Below are positions 46,801-56,604 of a stretch of DNA of 59,083 nucleotides, piece after piece. The position numbers and the translations under genes were made by a program. How positions within the stretch are numbered: the first letter of the stretch is position 1; every line of letters starts with the position of its first letter. Under the pieces are notes generated by a model that worked only from the letters and a program-made list of their open reading frames with translations, had not been told where the DNA came from and did not search any database. The DNA is from Chitinophagales bacterium (GTDB taxonomy: Bacteria > Bacteroidota > Bacteroidia > Chitinophagales > Chitinophagaceae), in NCBI GenBank assembly GCA_015654695.1, contig JAATGJ010000067.1, positions 1 to 59,083 on the forward strand. Reading direction: 5' to 3'.

Positions 46801-49206
46801 ATGATAAAAAATTATTTCAAGATCGCCTGGCGGAATATTATTAAACACCCTTTTTATTCGGTAGTGAATATTGCGGGGTTATCCGCAGGCATTGCATTTA
46901 CCATGCTGATAGCCGCTTATGCATGGAATGAATTACAGGTAAATACGGAGTTAAAAAATGCCGGAAACCAGTATATCATCCAGAGCAAATGGAAAGATCC
47001 CAACCAGGGATATGAACTGGCCACTCTTGGACCGCTGGCAAAAGCATTACGGGAAAATTATCCCGACCTGGTAGCTAATTATTACCGGTACGATGGTATT
47101 ACCTCCAACGTTTCTAAAGGCGATAAAAGTTTTCGTGAAGGATTGCAGGTAGGCGACAGTACGATGCTGAATATGTACGGATTCCGTTTACGGCAGGGAG
47201 ATGCCCGCACTGCTTTGAATCAGCCTTTCACGGCTGTCATTACCACAGATAAGGCCGTTAAGTATTTTGGAAAAACAGATGTACTGGGACAAACTATTAC
47301 CATAGAAAATTTTTCAGGGTCAAGGCATGATTTCATGATAACGGGTGTCATGGATAAATTCGCCAGGAATTCCGTTACGCATCTTGTGGATGACTACCCT
47401 AACGATATGTATGTTTCTATCAGCAACCTGGATTTTTTTGGCAGGAATATGAACTGGGATAATCCATCCATTGCCGGGTATGTAGAATTGCAAAAAGGCG
47501 TTACACCCGGCGATCTCGAAAAGCCCCTACAATATCTCGTTAGTCAAAATGCTCCTTCGCATATCAGCAAAAACCTGGTTCCTTATCTTGTTTCGCTGAA
47601 AGAATATTACCTGGTGGCTAATAACGGGTTGGTTAAAAAAATGCTGTATGCTTTATCGGCCATTGCATTATTTATTTTATTAATGGCCATTATCAATTTT
47701 GTTAACCTGTCTGTCAGCAGGTCTTCCGCCCGGATGAGAGAGATTGGTATCCGGAAAGTACTGGGTGGATTGAAAAGGCAATTGATCATCCAATTCCTGG
47801 CGGAATCAATTATCCTGGTATTCTTTGCGGCATTACTTGCCATGGCCGCTTACCTGCTGACAAAAGATCTGTTCAGCAATATACTGGATAAAGAAATTCC
47901 TGCGCTTTCTGCTTTTCCCCTGTATTTTATAACCCTGCCTTTGGCACTTACATTGATTGTTGGATTACTGGCGGGCATTTACCCGGCATTTGTTTTGTCT
48001 TCATTAAAATCTGTTGACTCATTAAAAGGGAAATTAAAAACAATAAAAGAGAAAATCTGGCTGCGCAAATCACTTGTCGCTTTTCAATTTTGCATCTCCG
48101 CCATTGTTTTTATTGGTGCTATCATTATTTCAAGGCAGGTTAATTTTTTCTTTAGCAAAAACCTTGGATATAATAAAGACTTTATTCTTTCCGCGCAAGT
48201 ACCGAGAGACTGGACCAAAGCCGGTGTAACCCGTATGGAAAATATACGGAGGCAATTTGCCTCTATGCCGCAGGTAAGCGATGTCACACTTTCTTTTGAA
48301 GTGCCCAACGGAAATAACTCGGGAAACTGGTTTATCTACAAAGCAGATGCTGATTCTGCTTCCGCCATCTCAACGCAGGAACTTTTTACGGATGAATATT
48401 ACGCCTTAACATATAATGTGCCTATGGCGGCAGGAGAATTTTTTAGCGCTCCCGGCGCATTGACTGATTCTTTCAGGCTGGTGATTAATGAAACAGAGGC
48501 AAAGGCGCTTGGATGGGAGAACGCACAGGATGCAATTGGCAGGCAATTAAAATTTCGTCAAAATGCTTCGCTCTTTACCGTAGCCGGCGTTGTTAAAGAT
48601 TTTCATTTTGGTTCTATGCAAGAGACCATAAAGCCCGTTACATTTTTGCATGTAGGACTTACAAACGTGTTCAGGTTTTTTTCCTTTAAACTAAAACCGG
48701 GTAATACAGGTAACTCGATAGCCGCTTTGCAAAAACAATGGTCTGCATTGATGCCCGGCGCGCCGTTTGAATATAAGTTTATGGATGATACGTTAAAGAA
48801 ACTGTACAAATCAGAGTTACAGCTAAAACAGGCTTCCTATACTGCGACTATTCTCTCGTTCGTCATTGTGTTGCTTGGTGTGACAGGTCTTGTTTCATTA
48901 AGCATTCAAAAAAGAACAAAAGAGATCGGCATACGAAAAGTACTGGGGTCTTCTGTTAGTAGCATCATTACTCTTTTTATGAAAGAATTTTTATGGGTGA
49001 TATTCATTGCAGGAGTGATTGCCTGCCCGGTCGCGTGGTTTATCATGAATGGATGGTTAAGTGATTATGCGTACAGGATATCGCTGACGGCTGCGCCATT
49101 TGTTATTTCAGTGGCGGGTTTAGCATTGATAACAGCGCTGTTAATAGTGGTACAAACGATAAAGGCAGGAACGGCAAACCCTGTAAAGAATTTGAGAACA
49201 GAATAA
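46801..49206 (+). CDS. duplicated FtsX/MacB-type permease 14
   Basis: An 801-residue permease (MIKNYFKIAWRNIIKHP). TM1 contains GLSAGIAFTMLIAAYAWNELQVN; the usual ELSYDKF after TM1 is absent. TM2 reads LLMAIINFVNLSVSRSSARMREIGIRKVLGG, so the cysteine common in this helix is isoleucine. TM6 has LLGVTGLVSLSIQKRTKEIGIRKVLGSS in place of CLGLFGL. The second domain keeps VVKDFHFGSMQETI. The end is VVQTIKAGTANPVKNLRTE. It shares the KNLR(T/A)E tail with permease 7. The stop precedes the next ATG by 10 nt, the tight junction type, without REP repeat. Confidence 0.92.
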   Translation: MIKNYFKIAWRNIIKHPFYSVVNIAGLSAGIAFTMLIAAYAWNELQVNTELKNAGNQYIIQSKWKDPNQGYELATLGPLAKALRENYPDLVANYYRYDGITSNVSKGDKSFREGLQVGDSTMLNMYGFRLRQGDARTALNQPFTAVITTDKAVKYFGKTDVLGQTITIENFSGSRHDFMITGVMDKFARNSVTHLVDDYPNDMYVSISNLDFFGRNMNWDNPSIAGYVELQKGVTPGDLEKPLQYLVSQNAPSHISKNLVPYLVSLKEYYLVANNGLVKKMLYALSAIALFILLMAIINFVNLSVSRSSARMREIGIRKVLGGLKRQLIIQFLAESIILVFFAALLAMAAYLLTKDLFSNILDKEIPALSAFPLYFITLPLALTLIVGLLAGIYPAFVLSSLKSVDSLKGKLKTIKEKIWLRKSLVAFQFCISAIVFIGAIIISRQVNFFFSKNLGYNKDFILSAQVPRDWTKAGVTRMENIRRQFASMPQVSDVTLSFEVPNGNNSGNWFIYKADADSASAISTQELFTDEYYALTYNVPMAAGEFFSAPGALTDSFRLVINETEAKALGWENAQDAIGRQLKFRQNASLFTVAGVVKDFHFGSMQETIKPVTFLHVGLTNVFRFFSFKLKPGNTGNSIAALQKQWSALMPGAPFEYKFMDDTLKKLYKSELQLKQASYTATILSFVIVLLGVTGLVSLSIQKRTKEIGIRKVLGSSVSSIITLFMKEFLWVIFIAGVIACPVAWFIMNGWLSDYAYRISLTAAPFVISVAGLALITALLIVVQTIKAGTANPVKNLRTE

Positions 49207-49216
49207 AAACGTAAAC

Positions 49217-51595
49217 ATGATAAAAAATTATTTCAAAACAGCGTGGCGCAATCTTGGTAAAAACAGGATGCATTCTTTCATCAACATTGCGGGTCTCTCT
49301 ATTGGAATGACTGTAGCCATACTGATTGGCCTCTGGATCCATGATGAAGTTTCTTATAATAAAAATTTTAAGAACTATGACCGTATCGCCCAGGTAATTC
49401 AGAACGTAACCAACAACGGTGAAGTACAAACATGGACAAACGTACCCTGGCCCCTGGCTGATGAGCTGCGAAAAAATTATGGAAGCGATTTTAAACGTAT
49501 AGCACTCGGTTTTTATATAGGCGATCATTTATTGGCTGTGGATGATAAAAAACTGAAAAAGACAGGTGGATACTTTGAGAAAGAAGCGCCGGACTTATTT
49601 AGTCTTGAAATGATTCGCGGGAATAATAGCCTGGCCGACCTGTCTTCCGTATTACTTTCTGCATCGGCGGCTAAAGCTTATTTCGGCAATGAAGATCCTA
49701 TTAATAAGGTAATGAAGATAGATAATGAACTTAATGTAAAGGTTACAGGCGTATATGAAGACTTTCCGCACAACTCAACTTTCGCCGACCTGGCCTTTAT
49801 ATCTTCCTGGGAACTGATCTATAACAATACCGAATGGATAAGAACAATGGAAGATCCGTGGAGACCGAACGCTTTTACCCTGTTTGTACAATTAAATGAT
49901 CATGCAGACTTCAGCGCGGTCTCTGCAAAGATCAAAGATGCCAAGCTCAAAAAAGTAAATGAGCAGCTTGCCCAGAAAAAACCGTCTCTTTTCTTACAGC
50001 CGATGAGTAATTGGCATTTGTATTCGGAGTTTAAAAACGGGGTGAACACAGGAGGCGCTATACAGTATGTATGGATGTTTGGAATAATCGGCGTATTTGT
50101 TTTACTGCTGGCCTGTATCAATTTTATGAATCTAAGTACGGCCCGAAGTGAGAAAAGGGCAAAAGAAGTAGGCATTCGTAAAACAGTGGGTTCGTCACGC
50201 CGTCAGCTCATCTTTCAATTCTTCAGTGAATCATTGCTGACAGTGACCTTTTCATTTGCCTTGTCATTACTATTAGTACAACTGTTGTTGTCTTTTTTCA
50301 ATAGCGTGTCGGGCAAGCAAATGGCAATTTTATGGGCTAACCCGTTTTTCTGGATCATAAGTACTGGCTTTATTGTTTTTACTTCATTGATTGCCGGAAG
50401 CTATCCCGCATTTTATTTGTCCTCATTCAGACCTGTAAAAGTTTTGAAGGGCACATTCAAAGCTGGTCGTTTTGCCGCTATTCCCCGCAAAGTACTCGTG
50501 GTAATTCAATTTACTGTTTCTATTGCCTTGATTATAGGAACCATCATCGTGTATAACCAAATTCAATTTGCAAAGGATCGTCCTGTTGGTTACACACGCC
50601 AGGGGGTGATAACTTTACCATTGAACCCGGAGGTTCACAGTCATTTCAACGCAATGAGAGACGCATTGATTCAATCAGGCGCTATTACATCCATGGCAGA
50701 AGCCGGGAGCCCTACTACAGCTACCTGGGGAAGCAGCAGTGGTTTTAGCTGGAAAGGAAAAGATCCGAATCTCTCTATTGATTTTTTAAATGTCAGCGCT
50801 TCCTATGATTATGGTAAAACAATAGGTTGGCAGATCAAAGAAGGACGTGATTTTTCGAGAGACTTTGCTACCGATACATCAGCTGTTATTTTGAACGAAG
50901 CCGCCGTCAATTTTATCGGGTTAAAAAAACCTGTCGGGGAAACAATAACATGGTGGGGAAGACCACTTACCGTTATTGGTGTTATTCATAATATGGTAAT
51001 GAACTCTCCCTATGATGAACCGCAACCAACCGTTTTTGATTTATCTGCCGGTGAGCAAAATATCACTATCGCTAAAATAAATCCCTCTTCAGGCGCGAAA
51101 GAGGCGGTAGCGAAAATTGAAGCAGTATATAAAAAGTTTGCGCCGGACCAGTCTTTCGATTTCAAGTTTGCCGATGATGAATACGCAAAGAAATTTGCCG
51201 GCGAAGAACGCATCAGCAAACTCGCCGGTTTTTTTGCCATACTGGCCATCGTCATTTCATGCCTTGGATTATTTGGATTAGCATCCTTTGTGGCGGAGCA
51301 ACGTACCAAAGAGATTGGGATACGAAAAGTATTAGGTGCATCTGTACTGGGCGTATGGAATTTACTCTCCAAAGATTTTGTAATGCTGGTTATTATTTCT
51401 TTTGTTATAGCGGTGCCGGTCGCCTGGTTGGCTATGAACAAATGGCTGCAGGGTTATACCTACAGAACAGATATCAGCTGGGTAATATTCCTGGTTGCAG
51501 GCTTATTGGCTATCAGTATCGCATTGATCACTGTCAGTTTCCAGGCGATAAAAGCGGCTATTGCTAACCCGGTAAGGTCGTTGAGAACAGAATAG
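49217..51595 (+). CDS. duplicated FtsX/MacB-type permease 15 (SPY subfamily)
   Basis: A 792-residue permease (MIKNYFKTAWRNLGKNR). It belongs with permeases 4, 8 and 12 (GLSIGMTVAILIGLW, KNYDRIAQV, MSNWHLYSEFKNG, KDRPVGYTRQG, MNSPYDEPQPTVF), but the GTRAGLK element is replaced by RGNNSLADLSSVLLSAS. Coupling motifs: RAKEVGIRKTVGS and RTKEIGIRKVLGAS. It follows permease 12 after three genes rather than four. The tail is NPVRSLRTE, coded TCGTTGAGAACAGAATAG, a non-repeat form. The 68-bp spacer to the next gene contains AGA GCA GAG TAA (51620-51631; R-A-E-stop) but no clear REP unit. Confidence 0.93.
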   Translation: MIKNYFKTAWRNLGKNRMHSFINIAGLSIGMTVAILIGLWIHDEVSYNKNFKNYDRIAQVIQNVTNNGEVQTWTNVPWPLADELRKNYGSDFKRIALGFYIGDHLLAVDDKKLKKTGGYFEKEAPDLFSLEMIRGNNSLADLSSVLLSASAAKAYFGNEDPINKVMKIDNELNVKVTGVYEDFPHNSTFADLAFISSWELIYNNTEWIRTMEDPWRPNAFTLFVQLNDHADFSAVSAKIKDAKLKKVNEQLAQKKPSLFLQPMSNWHLYSEFKNGVNTGGAIQYVWMFGIIGVFVLLLACINFMNLSTARSEKRAKEVGIRKTVGSSRRQLIFQFFSESLLTVTFSFALSLLLVQLLLSFFNSVSGKQMAILWANPFFWIISTGFIVFTSLIAGSYPAFYLSSFRPVKVLKGTFKAGRFAAIPRKVLVVIQFTVSIALIIGTIIVYNQIQFAKDRPVGYTRQGVITLPLNPEVHSHFNAMRDALIQSGAITSMAEAGSPTTATWGSSSGFSWKGKDPNLSIDFLNVSASYDYGKTIGWQIKEGRDFSRDFATDTSAVILNEAAVNFIGLKKPVGETITWWGRPLTVIGVIHNMVMNSPYDEPQPTVFDLSAGEQNITIAKINPSSGAKEAVAKIEAVYKKFAPDQSFDFKFADDEYAKKFAGEERISKLAGFFAILAIVISCLGLFGLASFVAEQRTKEIGIRKVLGASVLGVWNLLSKDFVMLVIISFVIAVPVAWLAMNKWLQGYTYRTDISWVIFLVAGLLAISIALITVSFQAIKAAIANPVRSLRTE

Positions 51596-51663
51596 GTTAA
51601 AATTAAAAAGGCAGGTGTAAGAGCAGAGTAACTATAAGGCTTAACAACTAAAAAAATGTAGTC

Positions 51664-54114
51664 ATGATATTCCAAAACATCCCGTTCATCCTGCGCAGGT
51701 TCAACCGGCAGAAGCTTACTACTTCATTACATATAGTGGGGTTAACATTAGGTATTACAGTATGCCTGCTTATTGGGTTATTTATTAAATACGAACTGAG
51801 TTTTGATAGTTATGAAAGCAAAGCGGACAGAACCTATCGTGTAAACCAGGTATGGGTAGATTTCGGAAAAAAGGATTTTCATTTTTCAACGCCATTTCCG
51901 TTGGCCGCCCAGATCCGAAAAGATGTTCCGGGTGTAGAATATGTTACCAACATTCATCATCCCTTTCAGTCTGTCATAGAAATAAATCCAGTAAAACGTT
52001 TCAAGCAGGAACATGTGATGATGACTGATCCCGAATTCCTGGATGTGTTTGATATAAAAGTTGTAGCGGGTAATGCATACGAAGCATTACGCAAACCTTA
52101 CCAGGCAGTATTGACAGAAACTACTGCGAAAAAGTTTTTTGGAAATGAAGACCCGCTTGGAAAAACATTTACCTATAATGATAGTTTCAACATCACCGTC
52201 GGCGGGGTAATAAAAGATTTCCCGGGCAATACTCATTTGCCTGCTGAAATGTTACTTTCTTTTTCCGATAATGAAAAATACCTGATGACAAGCACCAAGC
52301 ATTACGGATCGGTCTCCGGCGGATCAACGTTTATTGTTTTACCAAAAGGCGTTAAACCAGGAAGCGGGCTTACAGCGGCTATACAAAGCATCTATGACAG
52401 GTTTGCGAACAACCAGGAATGGTCAGGAAAAGATCACCGCGAAGAAATGGAACTGCAACCGCTGAGCGATGTTCATTTTAATTCAAAGTATGCAGGCGGC
52501 GGCCAATGGGTAAAGGCGATCAACACGCAATGGCTTTGGTTTTTTGGAAGTGTTGGCCTGGCAGTATTAATATTAGCCTGTATCAATTTTATTAATCTTT
52601 CCACCGCACAGTCCCTTAGCCGTGCAAAAGAAGTAGGTGTACGCAAATCAATAGGAGCGGGAAGATTTCAATTGATCAGGCAATTTCTCGGTGAAGCTTT
52701 ATTGCTTGTGTTATTTTCCGCCGTAATCGCAGTCATCATTACCAAATTATCATTGCCATCTATCAATGAACTGACAGAGAAACAGATTGTTTTTGATATT
52801 TTTAATTCAGCTTCGCTATTGATGGGATTAATGACCGGTATTTTTCTGACGGCATTAATGGCAGGCATTTATCCTGCGTGGGTCATTACAAGATTTCAGC
52901 CCGCCGCTACGTTAAAAACAGGTTTTGTAAATGCTGCTCCCCAATCTTCGCTGCTCAGAAAGGGACTGGTAGTAGCCCAGTTCACTATATCGGTTTGTTT
53001 GCTGATCGGTTTGCTCCTGATAGGCAAACAGATGAATTATATGCGGCATAAGGATCTCGGTTTCGATAAAGACAACATTGTGATGGTGACAGTACCCTTC
53101 AATGAAAACGCAAAAGAGAAGATCTTACTGGGCAACGAATTGAGAAATGTTCCCGGCATCAAAGACTGGTCTTTTTCCACCAGTTCTCCAAGTGGCGAAG
53201 GTCACTGGGGAACCATAATGAGTGTTATTGGAAAAGATGACCCCAACCGGAAATCAGTAACTACCATCATGACGGATGATAAATTCTGTTCGCTATACGG
53301 GTTAAAATTAAAAGCCGGAAGGTTTTTCAATATAGCTGACACCAGCGCAGTTTCAAGATCGGTACCGGAGGGACAGCGGTATGCAAAATCGGTCGTAAAT
53401 GAAAAATTAATACAGGAATTGGGGTTTCCTTCTGCCGAAGCTGCATTAGGAAAAAAGTTTTGGATAGGAATGAACGGGTGGAATGCAGAGATTGTCGGAG
53501 TAGTCGCGGATTTTAATATCAGTTCGCTGCACGAAGCAATTAAGCCGACTTTAATTACGCAATTTCTCCCTTTCTCCGAAAAAGTAAGTATTAAAATACA
53601 AGCCGGCACAGATATTCCGGCCATGATCAGTAAGATCAATGCGAGCTATAAAAAAGTATATCCTTCGGGAATATTTGAGTTTAACTTTTTAGATCAGCGA
53701 TTGGATGCGTTATATAAAGATGACGCAAGACTATATAGTCTTTTTAAAATCTTTTCCGCATTGGCTATGCTTATATCCTGTCTTGGACTGTGGGGGCTGA
53801 TAACGTTTGCAGCGCAGCAACGGGTAAAAGAAATAGGAATACGAAAAGTGCTTGGCGCTTCGGTTCCCAATATCGTTTCCCTGCTGACAAAAGACTTTAT
53901 TGTATTGGTATGTATTGCTATTATCATAGCTGTCCCATTGGCTTACTGGGGGGTTAATAAATGGTTGCAGGATTTTGCATTCAGGACAGATATCGGGTGG
54001 GCCGCATTTATAATAGCCGCGGCTATCGCCCTGTTTATCGCGTTGTTCACGGTTAGTTTCCATGCAATAAGAGCCGCCATGGCTAATCCTGTAAAATCAT
54101 TGCGAACAGAGTGA
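51664..54114 (+). CDS. duplicated FtsX/MacB-type permease 16
   Basis: An 816-residue permease with an atypical N-terminus, MIFQNIPFILRRFNRQK, lacking the NYFKIAWRN element of most paralogues. TM1 is GLTLGITVCLLIGLFI. TM2 has LACINFINLSTAQSLSRAKEVGVRKSIGAG. The second half has VVADFNISSLHEAI and CLGLWGLITFAAQQRVKEIGIRKVLGAS, with W in place of F in GLFGL. An Asp/Arg/Pro-rich loop (DTSAVSRSVPEGQRYAKS) is inserted in the second domain before VVNEKLIQELG. The tail TCATTGCGAACAGAGTGA is repeat-type but the spacer carries only a short form of the repeat. Confidence 0.92.
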   Translation: MIFQNIPFILRRFNRQKLTTSLHIVGLTLGITVCLLIGLFIKYELSFDSYESKADRTYRVNQVWVDFGKKDFHFSTPFPLAAQIRKDVPGVEYVTNIHHPFQSVIEINPVKRFKQEHVMMTDPEFLDVFDIKVVAGNAYEALRKPYQAVLTETTAKKFFGNEDPLGKTFTYNDSFNITVGGVIKDFPGNTHLPAEMLLSFSDNEKYLMTSTKHYGSVSGGSTFIVLPKGVKPGSGLTAAIQSIYDRFANNQEWSGKDHREEMELQPLSDVHFNSKYAGGGQWVKAINTQWLWFFGSVGLAVLILACINFINLSTAQSLSRAKEVGVRKSIGAGRFQLIRQFLGEALLLVLFSAVIAVIITKLSLPSINELTEKQIVFDIFNSASLLMGLMTGIFLTALMAGIYPAWVITRFQPAATLKTGFVNAAPQSSLLRKGLVVAQFTISVCLLIGLLLIGKQMNYMRHKDLGFDKDNIVMVTVPFNENAKEKILLGNELRNVPGIKDWSFSTSSPSGEGHWGTIMSVIGKDDPNRKSVTTIMTDDKFCSLYGLKLKAGRFFNIADTSAVSRSVPEGQRYAKSVVNEKLIQELGFPSAEAALGKKFWIGMNGWNAEIVGVVADFNISSLHEAIKPTLITQFLPFSEKVSIKIQAGTDIPAMISKINASYKKVYPSGIFEFNFLDQRLDALYKDDARLYSLFKIFSALAMLISCLGLWGLITFAAQQRVKEIGIRKVLGASVPNIVSLLTKDFIVLVCIAIIIAVPLAYWGVNKWLQDFAFRTDIGWAAFIIAAAIALFIALFTVSFHAIRAAMANPVKSLRTE

Positions 54115-54139
54115 AGCAGGAAACGAAAGAACTGAATAA
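54097..54139 (+). repeat. short REP-like junction 16/17 with R-T-E-stop vestige
   Basis: TCATTGCGAACAGAGTGA (coding) is followed by AGCAGGAAACGAAAGAACTG. AGA ACT GAA TAA lies at 54128-54139. The central CATTGCGACTGCG part is missing, as if deleted between two GTGA(A)GCA copies. The next ATG is 29 nt away. Confidence 0.75.
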
Positions 54140-54168
54140 ATAATTCATAAGTCTAAAAAGTGTTTACT

Positions 54169-56604
54169 ATGATCAATAATTCCTTGAAAACAGGATTCCG
54201 GTCTCTCTGGAAAAAGAAATCTTTTTCTTTTATAAATATTATGGGACTTGCAGTAGGTATTGCGGCCAGCCTGCTGATCTTCCTGGTGATACAAAATGAA
54301 TTCAGCTATGACCGTTATCATTCCAAAAAAGACAGGATATACCGGGTAGTATCTACCCAACTTAGTAAAAGTAATGGGGAGGTAAAGTCCAGGCATGGAG
54401 CCATTCCTTCACCCTTACCGGATGCTATGAGGCAGGACTTTCCGCAGTTGGAAAAAGTGGCAGGTGTATGTGGTTTTGGCCAGGCCCAGATCTATATACC
54501 AGCGAAAGGATTGGAAGAAGAAAAAAGATTTAAAGAAAACCAGGGCCTCTTTTGGATTGATCCTTCGATCTTCAGCATTTTAGATTTTAAATGGTTGGCG
54601 GGAAATGCTAATGGGTTAACTAATCCCAACACAGTTGTTTTAGATGAAAGCCTGGCCAGTAAATTTTTTGATAACCCGCAGGCCGCTATTGGTCAAACGA
54701 TTCAATTATGGTCATTCAGGATACCACTAAGTGTGGTGGGAGTTTTTAAAGATGTTCCTGGTAATTCTGATATCCCGCTGAAGATGGGAGGTTCTTATGC
54801 AACCTTAAAAAACCTGGCGCCGAATATGTTTGATCATCCTGATGCCTGGAAATATGTAAACGACAATAGTCAATGTTTTGTGCTGGCACGTAAAGGTCAC
54901 CAATCTGCAGCTTTGCAATCACAATTAAATTCATTTGTAAAGAAATATTATAAAGACGATCCATCTTTCCAATGGCAACTGTCTTTTCAACCGCTGCAAG
55001 CCATGCATCTGGATAAGGATTTTGGAACCTATAAAAATGACGCACTTTCCCGGAAAGAATTGTGGTCTATGGGATTGATAGGTATCTTTCTTTTATTAGT
55101 GGCCTGTATCAATTTTATTAACCTTTCAACCGCACAATCTGTCAATCGTGCGAAAGAGATTGGCGTGAGAAAAGTATTAGGTGGTAACCGCCCTCAATTG
55201 ATGTGGCAGTTCATGCAGGAAACGGCGTTGCTGACTTTCTTTTCATTGATTCTTGGTTGCTTGTTAGCATTTGCCGCGTTGCCGATGCTGAATGATCTGA
55301 TGCATAAAAACCTGTCGCTTGATTTGCTGAATAATCTAATGATCATTTTTTATCTCCTGCTCACCGGCATCATCGTTACATTGCTGGCGGGTATCTATCC
55401 CGCCCTGGTCTTATCCGGCTTTAATCCTATCCATGCCTTCAGGAGCAAGGTCAATGCTAAAGCAGCCGGCGGTATAACATTACGACGGGGACTTGTGGTT
55501 TTCCAGTTCGTGATAGCACAGTTGCTGATCATTGGAACCGTAGTAGTGGTAAAGCAAATGAAGTTTTTCCAGAACCGGCCGATGGGTTTTGATAAGGACG
55601 GAATAGCATTAATCAATTTGCCAAGCGATAGCTCCCTGAAAATAAAGTATCCTTTGCTGAAGAGCCGTATGGAGGCGTTACCCGGCGTGGTTTCCGCCAG
55701 TCTTTGTATGGAAGCGCCATCAGGTTACTGGGCATGGACAACTGATTTTACTTTTGATAATGATACAGAGAAAAAAGATTTTCCTATCGCCGGTCAATTT
55801 GCTGATACAAGTTATTTTAAAACATTTGGTCTGTCGCTTTTAGCCGGGCGGTTACCCTTTCACAGCGACACTACCCGTGAAGTAGTAGTGAATGAAGCGT
55901 TGGTTAAAAAACTGGGATTCCGCTCATCTGAAGAGGTCATGGGTAAAACACTTTTATTTAATGGTTGGTCGGGCAGGGTAGCCATCGTAGGGGTGATAAA
56001 AGATTATAACAATAAATCATTGCGGGAAGCTATTACTCCCATGGCGATCACTACAAATTATAATGCGTATGAGTGGATAGCTGTACGGATGGACCGGAAA
56101 AATATGAACGGTACGATGGAGAATGTCCGTAAACTTTTTACCGGCATTTATCCAACCTATATGTTTGATCCCTACTTTTTTGATGAGAGGATCGAAAAGT
56201 TTTATGAGAATGAAGCGATCACCGCACAGTTATTTAAAATCTTTTCCATTCTTGCTATTTCAATTTCCTGCCTCGGTTTGTTCGGGCTCGTTTCTTTTAT
56301 GGCCGTACAAAAAACAAAGGAAGTCGGTATTCGCAAAGTATTAGGCGCTTCCGCGCAAAGTATTGTTTATCTTTTTTCAAAGGAGTTTACCATTCTTATT
56401 GGTATTGCTTTTTTAATAGCGTCGCCGCTAGGATATTATTTTATGCAGGAATGGCTATCCGGGTTTTATTATCATACCAATATAGGTTGGCTGGTTTTCG
56501 CGATAGCTATTTTTTCATCCATCGTTATTGCCTGGATAACGGTGGGATATAAAGCAATAAAAGCAGCTATCGCCAACCCGGTAAAATCGTTGCGAACAGA
56601 GTGA
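54169..56604 (+). CDS. duplicated FtsX/MacB-type permease 17
   Basis: An 811-residue permease. I start it at ATG 54169 (MINNSLKTGFRSLWKKK) rather than the GTG three codons upstream, because KTGFRSLWKKK aligns with the KIAWRNLxxNK of the paralogues. TM2: VACINFINLSTAQSVNRAKEIGVRKVLGG; half two: CLGLFGLVSFMAVQKTKEVGIRKVLGAS. The second domain has VIKDYNNKSLREAI, which replaces both F and H of DFH. The N-terminal region of domain 1 carries AKGLEEEKRFKENQG, not seen elsewhere. Repeat-type tail TCGTTGCGAACAGAGTGA continues into two further 17-bp units. Confidence 0.92.
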   Translation: MINNSLKTGFRSLWKKKSFSFINIMGLAVGIAASLLIFLVIQNEFSYDRYHSKKDRIYRVVSTQLSKSNGEVKSRHGAIPSPLPDAMRQDFPQLEKVAGVCGFGQAQIYIPAKGLEEEKRFKENQGLFWIDPSIFSILDFKWLAGNANGLTNPNTVVLDESLASKFFDNPQAAIGQTIQLWSFRIPLSVVGVFKDVPGNSDIPLKMGGSYATLKNLAPNMFDHPDAWKYVNDNSQCFVLARKGHQSAALQSQLNSFVKKYYKDDPSFQWQLSFQPLQAMHLDKDFGTYKNDALSRKELWSMGLIGIFLLLVACINFINLSTAQSVNRAKEIGVRKVLGGNRPQLMWQFMQETALLTFFSLILGCLLAFAALPMLNDLMHKNLSLDLLNNLMIIFYLLLTGIIVTLLAGIYPALVLSGFNPIHAFRSKVNAKAAGGITLRRGLVVFQFVIAQLLIIGTVVVVKQMKFFQNRPMGFDKDGIALINLPSDSSLKIKYPLLKSRMEALPGVVSASLCMEAPSGYWAWTTDFTFDNDTEKKDFPIAGQFADTSYFKTFGLSLLAGRLPFHSDTTREVVVNEALVKKLGFRSSEEVMGKTLLFNGWSGRVAIVGVIKDYNNKSLREAITPMAITTNYNAYEWIAVRMDRKNMNGTMENVRKLFTGIYPTYMFDPYFFDERIEKFYENEAITAQLFKIFSILAISISCLGLFGLVSFMAVQKTKEVGIRKVLGASAQSIVYLFSKEFTILIGIAFLIASPLGYYFMQEWLSGFYYHTNIGWLVFAIAIFSSIVIAWITVGYKAIKAAIANPVKSLRTE

